This document shows, one piece after another, positions 18,501 to 24,856 of a DNA stretch of 24,856 nucleotides (position 1 is the stretch's first letter; the number at the start of each line of letters is the position of its first letter). The DNA comes from JAWOJF01 sp046481785 (GTDB lineage Bacteria > Bacteroidota > Ignavibacteria > Ignavibacteriales > Ignavibacteriaceae). The notes under the pieces were generated by a model. It ran no database searches. It had not been told where the DNA came from and saw only the letters and a program-made list of their open reading frames with translations. The DNA is taken from NCBI GenBank assembly GCA_046481785.1, contig JAWOJF010000149.1, forward strand, positions 1-24,856. Reading direction: 5' to 3'. The position numbers were made by a program, and so were the translations under genes.

Positions 18501-18644
18501 ATAGCAACATTAGTAAATAGAGAATCAGAGCCGGGAAGATATGAAGTTAAATTTGATGCCTCTGATTTACCAAGCGGTATATATTTTTATAGACTAACTA
18601 CAAGTGAATATTCCGAAACAAAAAAAATGATTTTATTGAGGTAA
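15510..18644 (+). CDS. T9SS-secreted multidomain protein: unassigned N-terminal domain, two Ig/PKD-like domains, LamG, sorting domain
   Basis: A 1044-residue protein with a short signal peptide (ILLYFLLITEMCAQ). Residues about 25-550 form a large domain with helical character and aromatic acidic motifs, such as SGDDWWYETMP at 148-158. This suits an (alpha/alpha)-toroid glycosidase or lyase fold followed by a beta domain, but I recognise no family. Two immunoglobulin/PKD-like modules follow at about 553-640 and 641-735 (LSYSWS and LTISWSAS with SDSVLVVV strands). A LamG/concanavalin-like domain lies at about 738-945 (FLFDGNNDYIQVS, then SINLWIKV). The T9SS sorting domain covers about 952-1044, opening FLEQNYPNPFNPVTK and ending ETKKMILLR. 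It is the only clear classical T9SS cargo in the cluster and is likely surface-bound or secreted, binding and attacking the outside glycan. Confidence 0.8.
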   Translation: MIFIRPYILLYFLLITEMCAQQINIPRVELMPREPSPYLMRNWDEAARGYDSLVFNEDLTGEYLPLIWFYNNTINYREHGSFGLHTVVGTPYPESVEAINILPAVIGASLIGIDKSNQDGKNYVLMCEEFFNKRAEENIYLNNPATSSGDDWWYETMPNVFFYQLYDLYRGTGDFAYQFKTIAGRWLESVLKMGGSSTPWNLPYMNYRAWSLSTMTPNNTGVKEPEASGAIAWILYNAYVETGEEKYRIGAEWCLEYLNSLASNPSYELQLPYGVLTAARMNAELGTNYNTQKLINWCFEIGSLRKWGAIVGTWNGYDVSGLIGESDDNDYAFVMNTFEHAGALVPLVRYDDRFARAIGKWMLNAANAARLFYTKYLPAENQDSYEWSAQYDPNSYIAHEALREDEDGISPFATGDAIAGGWGETNLALYGSSHAGIFGGIIDTTNVEKILKLDLNRTDYFAKLSYPSFLFYNPYDQVKSVELNIGTGVYDIYDAVSNSFVKNNVSGNAIIDIPADDALIAVIIPSGGMISYDLNKMFVNGIVVDFNIGASILNHSPRIKSLSAVKEIILISDSVAIYCSAADKDNNVLSYSWSTEQGIIKAYHSWAMFTAPPYPGEYSVICEVNDGNGGITSDTIIIDVREIINHAPQISLKADPKKIDINSSCELQCIAIDQDGDSLTISWSASAGTFTTGDSVVRWHSPSLPGNYYITCSVSDGMMITSDSVLVVVRDFSDVQTGSLLLDLPFTGNADDQSGNGNVTTVFQASLTADRFNNPGNAFLFDGNNDYIQVSNTPQLNFQNSISINLWIKVNSFYEREAYPISHGNWENRWKISVTNNKIRWTVNTNSGIKDLDSETELQSDSLYNITVVYSEPDMEIYINGKLDAYTPHSGSINQTSYDLMIGQVLPDNYNFGFNGVLDDIKIYDYALSMDKIKALYDISTDVNTITEQPIQYFLEQNYPNPFNPVTKILYSVGNTFSNQGGRTHISIKVFDILGKEIATLVNRESEPGRYEVKFDASDLPSGIYFYRLTTSEYSETKKMILLR
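18638..18641 (+). promoter_or_regulatory. Ribosome binding site GAGG for a GTG start
   Basis: GAGG ends at 18641, overlapping the last codons of the T9SS protein gene, and lies nine bases before the GTG at 18651. It supports GTG as the start of the beta-mannosidase gene and tight coupling with the gene before it. Confidence 0.6.
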
Positions 18645-18650
18645 AAGACT

Positions 18651-21074
18651 GTGAATAAAAAGTTATTTCTTCATGATAAATGGGAATTCGCTCTTCAATC
18701 AAAGGTTAAAAATGAACAGGGGATAAAATATCAAAAATGGTATAAGGCAGATATTCCCGGAACAGTGTATCATAATCTTCTGCTGAACAAACTAATCCCG
18801 GATCCGTTTTATGGTGATAATGAATTAAAACTACAATGGATTGCTGAATCTGACTGGAATTACAAAACGACTTTTAACTTTCCCGGGGAATTTAATCAGG
18901 ATGAACCTGTTTACCTTGTTTTTGATGGAATCGATACTGCTGCGGAAATTTACCTGAATAATGAAAAAGTCGGCACACCGGAAAATATGTTCATAAGTTA
19001 TAAATATGATGTTACCAAATTCCTGAAAGAAAAAAAGAATACTCTTCAAATTAATTTTACATCACCATATAAGTATGCACAGGCTCTTGAACGGCAATAT
19101 GGAAAACTCCCCGTGGCTTTAACCTCCGAAAGAGTCTATATACGTAAGGCCCAGTATTCATTTGGCTGGGACTGGGGTCCGTCTTTTGCTGATATGGGTT
19201 TGTGGAAGCCGGTTTATCTTCTGCAGGAGGAAAAACATTATATTCAAAATATTACTTTTAACACACTGTCTGTAGATGATGATATTGCAAAAGTTGAATT
19301 AAAAATTGACTTCAATAAAGAATTAGAAGATGATAATAAAGTGCTTGTTGAAATTAGTAACCATCGCTTTTATATAAATCATTCTAATAAAAGAAGTGTT
19401 AGCGGAACCTTTGAAATAAATAATCCGCTACTCTGGTGGCCTAATGGTGAAGGGGAACAGCATTTGTATAAAATGGTTGTTACTCTTTTAATGAATGATA
19501 GTCATGAAGATAGTGTTACTAAAAAAATTGGGCTCAGGACTATCAGGCTTCAACTTAAGGAAGAAGAAGAAAATACATTCAGATTTATTGTAAACGGGAA
19601 AAAAATATTTGCCCGGGGCTGTAACTGGATTCCGGCTGATTCTTTTTTAACAAGAATAAATGATAAGAAGTATTCGGATCTTCTAACGCTGGCAAAAGAT
19701 GCCAATATGAATTTTATCCGGGTCTGGGGAGGCGGTATATACGAACACGATAAATTCTACGAATTATGTGATGAACTGGGCCTTCTTGTTTGGCAGGATT
19801 TTATGTTTGCCTGTGCCTCTTATCCTGAATATCAGGATTATTTGTTAAATGTGGCCGAAGAGGTAAAACAAAATGTGCATCGTATCCAATATCATCCTTC
19901 AATTGCTATATGGTGCGGAAATAATGAAAACGAATGGTTATACTATCAGGAAAAGAAAAAATCATTTAAAGAGATGCCCGGGTATAAAATTTATAACCGG
20001 ATTATACCTCAGATATTAAAAGATATTGATCCAAATCGTCCTTTCTGGCAATCAAGCCCTTTTGGTTTTGATGAAGATCCTAATTCCGTAACATCAGGAA
20101 ACAGGCATCAGTGGGATATGTGGAGCAGATGGATTGATTACGGCAGTGTTAAAAATGATAAAAGTCTGTTTGTAACTGAATTTGGATTCCAGGGGCCAGC
20201 TAATCAAAGTACTTTAGAAAAAGTTATTCCGCCTGAAGAAAGAACCCCCCAAAGTTACATGTTTGAATTTCACAATAAGCAAATTGAAGGGAATGAAAGG
20301 CAGTTTAAATTTCTTGCAGGCCATTTACCTGTAAGAAGTGAATGGAATAATTTTATTTATCTTGCCCAGTTGAGCCAGGGTTTGGCGCTTAAAACATGTT
20401 TGGAACAATGGCGCTATAATTCTCCTCAGACAAATGGAACTGTAATCTGGCAGCTAAATGACTGCTGGCCTGTTTCCAGTTGGTCTTTAATTGACTCTGA
20501 TCTAAAACCTAAGCTGTCTTATTATATTGTTAAACAATCCTTTCAGCCGCAGTTTATTAAATATATAACTGTAAATGATGAGTTAAAGATATTTCTTATT
20601 GGTAATGACACAGACTTTACAGGATACTTTGAATTACATGAAATAAAATTACCCGGCGGGAAAGCAGAACTGATTGCGAGGAAAAAAATAAAACCGGAAG
20701 GTAATAAAAGTTTAATATTCTCTAACCTTATTGGTAATGATCTGAAAACGGGAAAGTCTGTTTTAGCCGCAACATTTTACGATAGAAATGATAATGTAAT
20801 TTGTAGAAATATATTTAACTATTGCGAGTGGAAATATTTAAAACTCCCAAAGGCTGTCATTAAAACTAAACTGATAAAAGGGAAAAAGGGAGTTTATGTA
20901 TCTGTAAAGAGCAGCAAGCCGGCATTTTTTGTTTCACTATTTAGTGATGATTTAAAATTCAGGGATAATTGTATGACAATTTTACCCGGGGAAGAGATTA
21001 AAATTGGAGTTCAGGATATGGCTAAACAAAAATTTAACATAAAAATATTTTCATTAAATGATTATTTGATATAA
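18651..21074 (+). CDS. GH2 beta-mannosidase, cytoplasmic
   Basis: An 807-residue enzyme expected to release mannose from the non-reducing end of beta-mannosides with retention. No signal peptide is present after the GTG start, so it works in the cytoplasm on imported oligosaccharides. It has the GH2 order of domains: jelly-roll sugar-binding domain (about 1-185, with DIPGTVYHNLL and FDGIDTAAEIYLN), immunoglobulin-like domain (about 190-300), then the TIM barrel with FARGCNWIPADSF and NFIRVWGGGIYE. The acid/base Glu is at residue 426 in CGNNENEW, and the nucleophile is Glu510 in VTEFGFQ. The WQLNDCWPVSSWSLID segment is typical of beta-mannosidases. The C-terminal beta domains are present. It matches beta-mannosidases better than beta-galactosidases or glucuronidases. 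Confidence 0.95.
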   Translation: MNKKLFLHDKWEFALQSKVKNEQGIKYQKWYKADIPGTVYHNLLLNKLIPDPFYGDNELKLQWIAESDWNYKTTFNFPGEFNQDEPVYLVFDGIDTAAEIYLNNEKVGTPENMFISYKYDVTKFLKEKKNTLQINFTSPYKYAQALERQYGKLPVALTSERVYIRKAQYSFGWDWGPSFADMGLWKPVYLLQEEKHYIQNITFNTLSVDDDIAKVELKIDFNKELEDDNKVLVEISNHRFYINHSNKRSVSGTFEINNPLLWWPNGEGEQHLYKMVVTLLMNDSHEDSVTKKIGLRTIRLQLKEEEENTFRFIVNGKKIFARGCNWIPADSFLTRINDKKYSDLLTLAKDANMNFIRVWGGGIYEHDKFYELCDELGLLVWQDFMFACASYPEYQDYLLNVAEEVKQNVHRIQYHPSIAIWCGNNENEWLYYQEKKKSFKEMPGYKIYNRIIPQILKDIDPNRPFWQSSPFGFDEDPNSVTSGNRHQWDMWSRWIDYGSVKNDKSLFVTEFGFQGPANQSTLEKVIPPEERTPQSYMFEFHNKQIEGNERQFKFLAGHLPVRSEWNNFIYLAQLSQGLALKTCLEQWRYNSPQTNGTVIWQLNDCWPVSSWSLIDSDLKPKLSYYIVKQSFQPQFIKYITVNDELKIFLIGNDTDFTGYFELHEIKLPGGKAELIARKKIKPEGNKSLIFSNLIGNDLKTGKSVLAATFYDRNDNVICRNIFNYCEWKYLKLPKAVIKTKLIKGKKGVYVSVKSSKPAFFVSLFSDDLKFRDNCMTILPGEEIKIGVQDMAKQKFNIKIFSLNDYLI

Positions 21075-21078
21075 CCCT

Positions 21079-23145
21079 ATGAAATACATTTTATTTTTTT
21101 TCGTGTGTATATTATCTACCTGCTTAAAAGCAAGTAACAATGAATATCAGGCAGTTAAAGACCAGTTGACCGTAACATTCAATGGTGATGCTAAAATAGA
21201 AACGGGAAGTTTCTATGCAGGACTCGAGTTTCATCACAGCTCGCCCCTTGCACAAAGGATTAGTTTCTATTATCCTGCTGCTAATAGTATTGATTTAAGT
21301 ACGGATTACTGGAAAAGAGACTCAACTTTTATTATGGCATTGGGCCTGGAAACAGACGGTGTTAAAGAATGGATCGGGCATGAAAAACTACCTTATACTT
21401 TAACTCCTTATTCTGTTTCATTTATTAAAGAGGATAAGGATAAATTAATTACTATTTCCTATAAATTTTGTAAAGATAAACCGGCTTTTATATTATCAAT
21501 TGAAATTAAAAATCTTTTGCCCCGCAAGAGGCACTTCAAACTATTGACTGATATGGAAATGTCACTCCGCACTAGCCATTCTTATAAAATAACAAGCAAT
21601 GCTTCCGGTGTTTATGATTCATCTGCCAATTCCATATTTATAGATTATAACGATTATGAAACTCAAAATGTTCAATTGTTTGCAGCTAATGCAGGGGATA
21701 AACCTGCCAGGCATTCGGCAAACAGTGTAATAAGTAGTCTTCCCCTGGAAGAAAATAAATGGTGGGGGGATGAACTTTGGAATTTTAATGATACTGAAAA
21801 GAAAGAAGATGGAATTCCGGCAGCAAGATATTTGTACGAAAAAGAACTTGAAGAAAATGAAAGTTTAAGTATTATTCAGGTTATTGGTTCTGCTGCAAAA
21901 GGGGAAGAGAGAGAATTTGTAAAATACCTTCTGGAGAATTATAAAGAAGAAACTGATAATTTTGAGAACTATGTTATAAATTATGCTGCCTCAAATAGAA
22001 TTACAACTGGTGATGAAACCCTGGACAGATCGATTCTATGGGCAAAAGCGGTGCTTGCTGTTAACCAGCATTATATAGATGGCAGTATCCAGCCTATGCC
22101 TTGTCCGGCAGAATATAATTTTTACTTTACCCATGATGTACTTCTTACTGACCTTGCTGCGGTTTATTTTGACCCCGATAGAGTTAAAAAAGACCTGGAA
22201 TTTATAATTAGTCATGCAGATGATAGCTTTATAATTCCTCATGCATATTACTGGAAAGATTCAGCTTATGTTACTGAGTATGCTACGCCAGATAACTGGA
22301 ATCATTTCTGGTTTGTTATTGCTGCCGGACAATACATGAGGAAAACTCACGACACTGATTTCACTAAAAAACTTTATCCATATATTGAAAAGAGCATTAG
22401 TGAGACAATGATTAATAGAAAGGATGATTTAATGTTTGCCTTTCGTCCTGACTGGTGGGATATCGGCAGAAATTACGGCCCAAGATCATTTATGACAATT
22501 CTTGCTATAAAATCATTGGATGAATTTATTAATATGTCAGTAACTCTCAATAATACTTCTGCAAATATTGAAGAGTTGAAATCTTCGCGTGAAAAATTAC
22601 ATAGCGGACTGCTTAATAAATTATGGATTGATGAAAAAGACTACTTAATGAATTATTATGAAGACGGCACACTTGATACTCATTATTACATTGGATCACT
22701 GGTTGCAGCTCATTTTGATTTGCTGGATGAAGAAAAATTAAATAAACTAACTATATCAGCAAAGAATAATATTCTTGATCCTAAACTTGGAGTATATACT
22801 ACATTTCCAATGGATATTCACAAAATGATTGACTATCTGAAACTTGCAGGAAATGAAGCCGGTGATCCTTACAAATATATAAATGGCGGTATTTGGCAGC
22901 ATGGTAATGCTTTTTATGCACTGGCATTATTAAAAGCAGGGAAAAAAGATGAAGCAATTGATTTTATTAAAACAACTATGACTCTGGATGGTGTTATTAA
23001 TAGTCCTAATGGATTTCCTGCTATGTATGAGTACAGAAATTCAAATAAAAACGATCCTTCGGTATATGGGGAAATTGATAAGCCGCAATTTATGTGGGCG
23101 GCAGGCTGGTATTTATACTGCATCTATGAAATTTATGGAAAATGA
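21079..23145 (+). CDS. Exported two-domain protein of glycosidase/phosphorylase-like layout, family unassigned
   Basis: A 688-residue protein, last gene of the cluster, starting 4 bases after the mannosidase stop. The N-terminus has a hydrophobic signal and a cleavage-like site near LKAS at residue 20. A lipobox-like LSTC (about residues 12-15) is present but has a poor -1 residue, so periplasmic location is favoured. Residues about 25-290 are beta-rich, followed by an (alpha/alpha) toroid-like domain. This is the arrangement of several glycosidase and phosphorylase clans (GH15/65/94-like). Candidate active-site segments are FYFTHDVLLTD with H352/D353, FRPDWWDIG (455-463), and NGGIWQHGNAFYALALLKAG starting at 602. 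I know no family with this set, so I give no substrate beyond the mannoside context. Confidence 0.75.
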   Translation: MKYILFFFVCILSTCLKASNNEYQAVKDQLTVTFNGDAKIETGSFYAGLEFHHSSPLAQRISFYYPAANSIDLSTDYWKRDSTFIMALGLETDGVKEWIGHEKLPYTLTPYSVSFIKEDKDKLITISYKFCKDKPAFILSIEIKNLLPRKRHFKLLTDMEMSLRTSHSYKITSNASGVYDSSANSIFIDYNDYETQNVQLFAANAGDKPARHSANSVISSLPLEENKWWGDELWNFNDTEKKEDGIPAARYLYEKELEENESLSIIQVIGSAAKGEEREFVKYLLENYKEETDNFENYVINYAASNRITTGDETLDRSILWAKAVLAVNQHYIDGSIQPMPCPAEYNFYFTHDVLLTDLAAVYFDPDRVKKDLEFIISHADDSFIIPHAYYWKDSAYVTEYATPDNWNHFWFVIAAGQYMRKTHDTDFTKKLYPYIEKSISETMINRKDDLMFAFRPDWWDIGRNYGPRSFMTILAIKSLDEFINMSVTLNNTSANIEELKSSREKLHSGLLNKLWIDEKDYLMNYYEDGTLDTHYYIGSLVAAHFDLLDEEKLNKLTISAKNNILDPKLGVYTTFPMDIHKMIDYLKLAGNEAGDPYKYINGGIWQHGNAFYALALLKAGKKDEAIDFIKTTMTLDGVINSPNGFPAMYEYRNSNKNDPSVYGEIDKPQFMWAAGWYLYCIYEIYGK

Positions 23146-23164
23146 TTTGCTGCGGGGGTAAGAA

Positions 23165-23614
23165 TTAATTATTCTTCACTTCACTTGTCCGGGAGCTGAC
23201 AAATACTATTTCCGGGTAATTGCTGGGATTTTCATCCCTGGATAAAACTGATAAAAATAATCCATAGATAGTAATTAATCCTATGGCTGCAAGAGCGGAA
23301 TAAAGTTCTTTATTTGTTTCAAAAATCATCATTCCTGCCAGGGTGCCAATAACTAATAACAAAAGCGGAACGCCATAAAGCTTAAATGATGCGGACAGTA
23401 GTTTACTTCCGTTTATGGAGACACGGACAGCATCACCAGGATTTACTCCATAAGAATCCCGTACAACTAAACTTCTTTCTTTTGAATTTCCCGGTTTGCA
23501 GTAAAGTTTTATGGTACATTCTTTACAATCCTCCGAGTCAGGAAGGGTAATAACAGCAATCTCTTTTTTTACTTCCTTAACAATTCCTTCTTCGTAAAAT
23601 ACTTCCTTGTACAC
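23165..23614 (-). CDS. rseC: RseC/MucC-family membrane protein linked to Rnf
   Basis: A 149-residue protein in the order expected for RseC-type proteins: a soluble N-terminal domain with a Cys cluster (C30, C33, C39 in CKECTIKLYC), an NPGDAVRVSI strand, then two membrane segments at about 77-97 and 104-125 and a charged tail. Relatives are SoxR-reducing or sigma-E-modulating proteins. In many Bacteroidetes-like genomes they sit beside rnf genes, possibly helping redox maturation. The gene starts 22 bases after the rnfB stop, and its own stop faces the end of the + strand cluster with only 19 bases between. No strong terminator is seen there. Confidence 0.87.
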   Translation of the reverse strand: MYKEVFYEEGIVKEVKKEIAVITLPDSEDCKECTIKLYCKPGNSKERSLVVRDSYGVNPGDAVRVSINGSKLLSASFKLYGVPLLLLVIGTLAGMMIFETNKELYSALAAIGLITIYGLFLSVLSRDENPSNYPEIVFVSSRTSEVKNN

Positions 23615-23636
23615 AACACATCTTTCTTAATAATAT

Positions 23637-24488
23637 TTAGTTCTTTAATGCTATATTTTCTTCAGTAAGAGTTTTGGGAGCTTCAGATTTATGAATAAAT
23701 CTTATTGCTCCTGTTTTACATTTATCTACAGGTATCTTACTTATATCAAGATTATCATAATTAATTTCCGGCAGAAAATTTTTCATCTCAATTGAGCCAT
23801 CTGATTTACGGGCACAAATTCCGCATCCAAAACAGGCAACATTACATACTTCTTTTGACCTTTTGGGATCATCATGATTTTTACAGAAAATAAATAATTC
23901 CCTGTCTTCAGGGTGAATTTCAATAACACCGCGGGGACAGGCATCGGCGCACAAACCGCACCCTGTACAGAGTTCCTCAATAACAACAGGCAGACCTTTG
24001 TCATTCATAAAAATTGCACCAAACTGACAAGCTTCAACACAGTCTCCGCCCCCCAGGCATCCGTACAAACATAATTTATCACCACCTGATACAATGGCCT
24101 GAACAGCACAATTTAAGGGTCCCTGATAATTTGTATTTTCTTTATATATCGCTTCAGACTTATCGCCGTTACACAAAATCCGGGCAACCAGTTTGATGTT
24201 ATCACTACTCTCAATCCCCATTATCCGGGCTATTTCATCTGTAACATCCTGTCCGCCAATAGGGCAGCCTGAAATTTTCGCCTCACCGTTAACTACTTTA
24301 ACAGCAAAATCATAACATCCGGCATTACCGCAGGCACCGCAATTTGCATTGGGAAGTATCTCATTAACTTCTCCTATTTTAGGGTCTTCCTCAACACGTA
24401 ATTTTTTATCAGCTATTGCAAGAGCACCGGCAAAGATAAATCCTAATCCGCCCATAGTTGCAACAGCTATTAATAATGTAAAGTCCAT
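23637..24488 (-). CDS. rnfB: RnfB, iron-sulfur subunit of the ion-translocating ferredoxin:NAD oxidoreductase complex
   Basis: A 283-residue protein. An N-terminal membrane helix (residues about 3-25) anchors it. The 4Fe-4S domain that follows has C50, C53, C58 and C75 (NCGACGNAGCYDF, then GCPIGG). C-terminal ferredoxin-like Cys motifs are at 140, 144, 150, 154 and at 174, 177, 180, 184 (CTGCGLCADACP), plus a further set at 202, 215, 219, 222, 225 and 257. RnfB takes electrons from ferredoxin and passes them to the Rnf membrane subunits, which couple this to Na+ or H+ movement. Its neighbours in the same direction are apbE upstream (20 bases) and rseC downstream (22 bases). The extended C-terminal Cys set suggests more than the minimal number of clusters. 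Other rnf genes are not in the window. Confidence 0.95.
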   Translation of the reverse strand: MDFTLLIAVATMGGLGFIFAGALAIADKKLRVEEDPKIGEVNEILPNANCGACGNAGCYDFAVKVVNGEAKISGCPIGGQDVTDEIARIMGIESSDNIKLVARILCNGDKSEAIYKENTNYQGPLNCAVQAIVSGGDKLCLYGCLGGGDCVEACQFGAIFMNDKGLPVVIEELCTGCGLCADACPRGVIEIHPEDRELFIFCKNHDDPKRSKEVCNVACFGCGICARKSDGSIEMKNFLPEINYDNLDISKIPVDKCKTGAIRFIHKSEAPKTLTEENIALKN

Positions 24489-24508
24489 TTTATTTTTTAC
24501 CTTAATAC

Positions 24509-24856
24509 TTAATTAAGCACAAAATCATTAAAACCAGATGTATAATGAATATTTTCCTTATCATCTATTATCATAACTTCAGTATCAGAAAGACCTTCAA
24601 CCAGGTCAATTCCTTTTTCCCTTCCAAGTACAAAAACTGCTGTAGCCAGGCCATCGGCAAATGAATTATTTTTATGAATAACTGTAACACTCCGGACTCC
24701 TTTTGCCGGGTAGCCAGTTTTTGGATTAAGCAGGTGGTGATAACGGATTCCATCTTTTTCAAAATAATTTTCGTAATCACCGCTTGTTGCTACAGAAATA
24801 TTTCCCAGCTTAATTTTTTTGACAATCTCAGTTGCTTTATCCGGATGCTGTACGCC
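24509..24856 (-). CDS. apbE: FAD:protein FMN transferase ApbE (C-terminal part, N-terminus outside window)
   Basis: An open frame from the window edge to a stop at 24509, encoding the last 115 residues of an ApbE-type flavin transferase. Diagnostic segments are ISVATSGDYENYF and YHHLLNPKTGYPA (the substrate and Mg-site loop), and SFADGLATAVFVLG, the family's conserved near-C-terminal motif. ApbE attaches FMN to Thr/Ser residues of RnfD and RnfG or NqrB and NqrC, so its place 20 bases ahead of rnfB fits maturation of the same complex. Start, signal peptide and lipoprotein status lie outside the window. Confidence 0.93.
   Translation of the reverse strand, partial: GVQHPDKATEIVKKIKLGNISVATSGDYENYFEKDGIRYHHLLNPKTGYPAKGVRSVTVIHKNNSFADGLATAVFVLGREKGIDLVEGLSDTEVMIIDDKENIHYTSGFNDFVLN

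Larger units (their letters stand above)
376..23145 (+). other. Predicted 13-gene beta-mannoside utilisation operon
   Basis: Thirteen genes run in the same direction with gaps between 0 and 38 bases and no recognisable internal terminator. Contents in order: TonB-dependent receptor, large surface protein, PorV-family barrel, parvulin-like foldase, sugar-binding lipoprotein, two ABC permeases, two GH130 proteins, alpha/alpha-toroid lipoprotein, T9SS multidomain protein, GH2 beta-mannosidase, exported two-domain protein. Two GH130 proteins plus a GH2 beta-mannosidase point to a beta-mannoside substrate. Operon status is inferred from spacing and strand only. No endo-mannanase of GH5, GH26 or GH113 type is seen, so the imported material may be short oligosaccharides or glycoprotein-type glycans. 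No regulator is present. Confidence 0.75.

Noticed and set aside
15510..18644. GH76 or GH125 alpha-mannan enzyme
   Set aside because: A DDWW segment is suggestive, but the paired-Asp motif context of GH76 and the GH125 signatures are not recognisable.
23160..23176. Terminator at the convergent gene ends
   Set aside because: The inverted repeat (AAGAAT/ATTCTT) is only 6 bp, almost all A/T, overlaps the rseC stop and has no T tail. It is too weak to call.
24571..24780. Separate 69-residue gene on the - strand
   Set aside because: It lies in another frame over the ApbE coding region, whose conserved motifs fix the true frame.
1..24856. CRISPR array, tRNA, rRNA or insertion sequence
   Set aside because: No direct-repeat array, cloverleaf, rRNA stretch or transposase-like frame was seen. 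All long stretches are accounted for by coding genes.

Overview
The window most resembles the genome of a member of the Ignavibacteria or a relative in the Bacteroidetes/Chlorobi/Calditrichaeota neighbourhood. The evidence is the low-GC coding style, the C-terminal secretion domains that open with the NYPNPFNP motif and end in KKMI(M/L)L(K/R), a PorV/PorQ-type outer-membrane protein, and a TonB-dependent receptor with an N-terminal carboxypeptidase-regulatory-like domain. The taxon is an inference; no rRNA or tRNA gene is present.

Layout. Positions 1-294 hold the 3' end of a type IX secretion system (T9SS) cargo gene, closed by a strong intrinsic terminator (302-339). From 376 to 23145 there are thirteen tightly spaced genes on the + strand, with gaps of 0-38 bases, which look like one operon. 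From 24856 down to 23165, on the - strand, lie the end of apbE, then rnfB and an rseC-type gene. These form the distal part of an Rnf-type electron-transport operon that converges on the + strand cluster.

The + strand cluster reads as a complete beta-mannoside uptake and breakdown locus with an unusual architecture. It starts with a TonB-dependent receptor, a very large predicted surface protein with a divergent T9SS-like C-terminus, and a PorV-family barrel. No SusD is seen. Next comes a SurA/parvulin-like periplasmic foldase. A CUT1-type sugar ABC importer follows (lipoprotein binding protein plus two permeases, no ATPase). The enzymes come last: two different GH130 proteins, a lipoprotein with a predicted alpha/alpha-toroid fold, a multidomain T9SS-secreted protein with a LamG domain, a cytoplasmic GH2 beta-mannosidase, and an exported two-domain protein of glycosidase/phosphorylase-like layout.

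Inferred flow: outer-surface capture and trimming (T9SS protein, large surface protein), TonB-driven import, periplasmic trimming (lipoprotein and exported proteins), ABC import, then cytoplasmic phosphorolysis or hydrolysis by the GH130 and GH2 enzymes. Three of the exported proteins match no glycoside hydrolase family I can name and are the best candidates for new enzymes. No regulator is seen in the window, and no intergenic stretch exceeds 300 bases.
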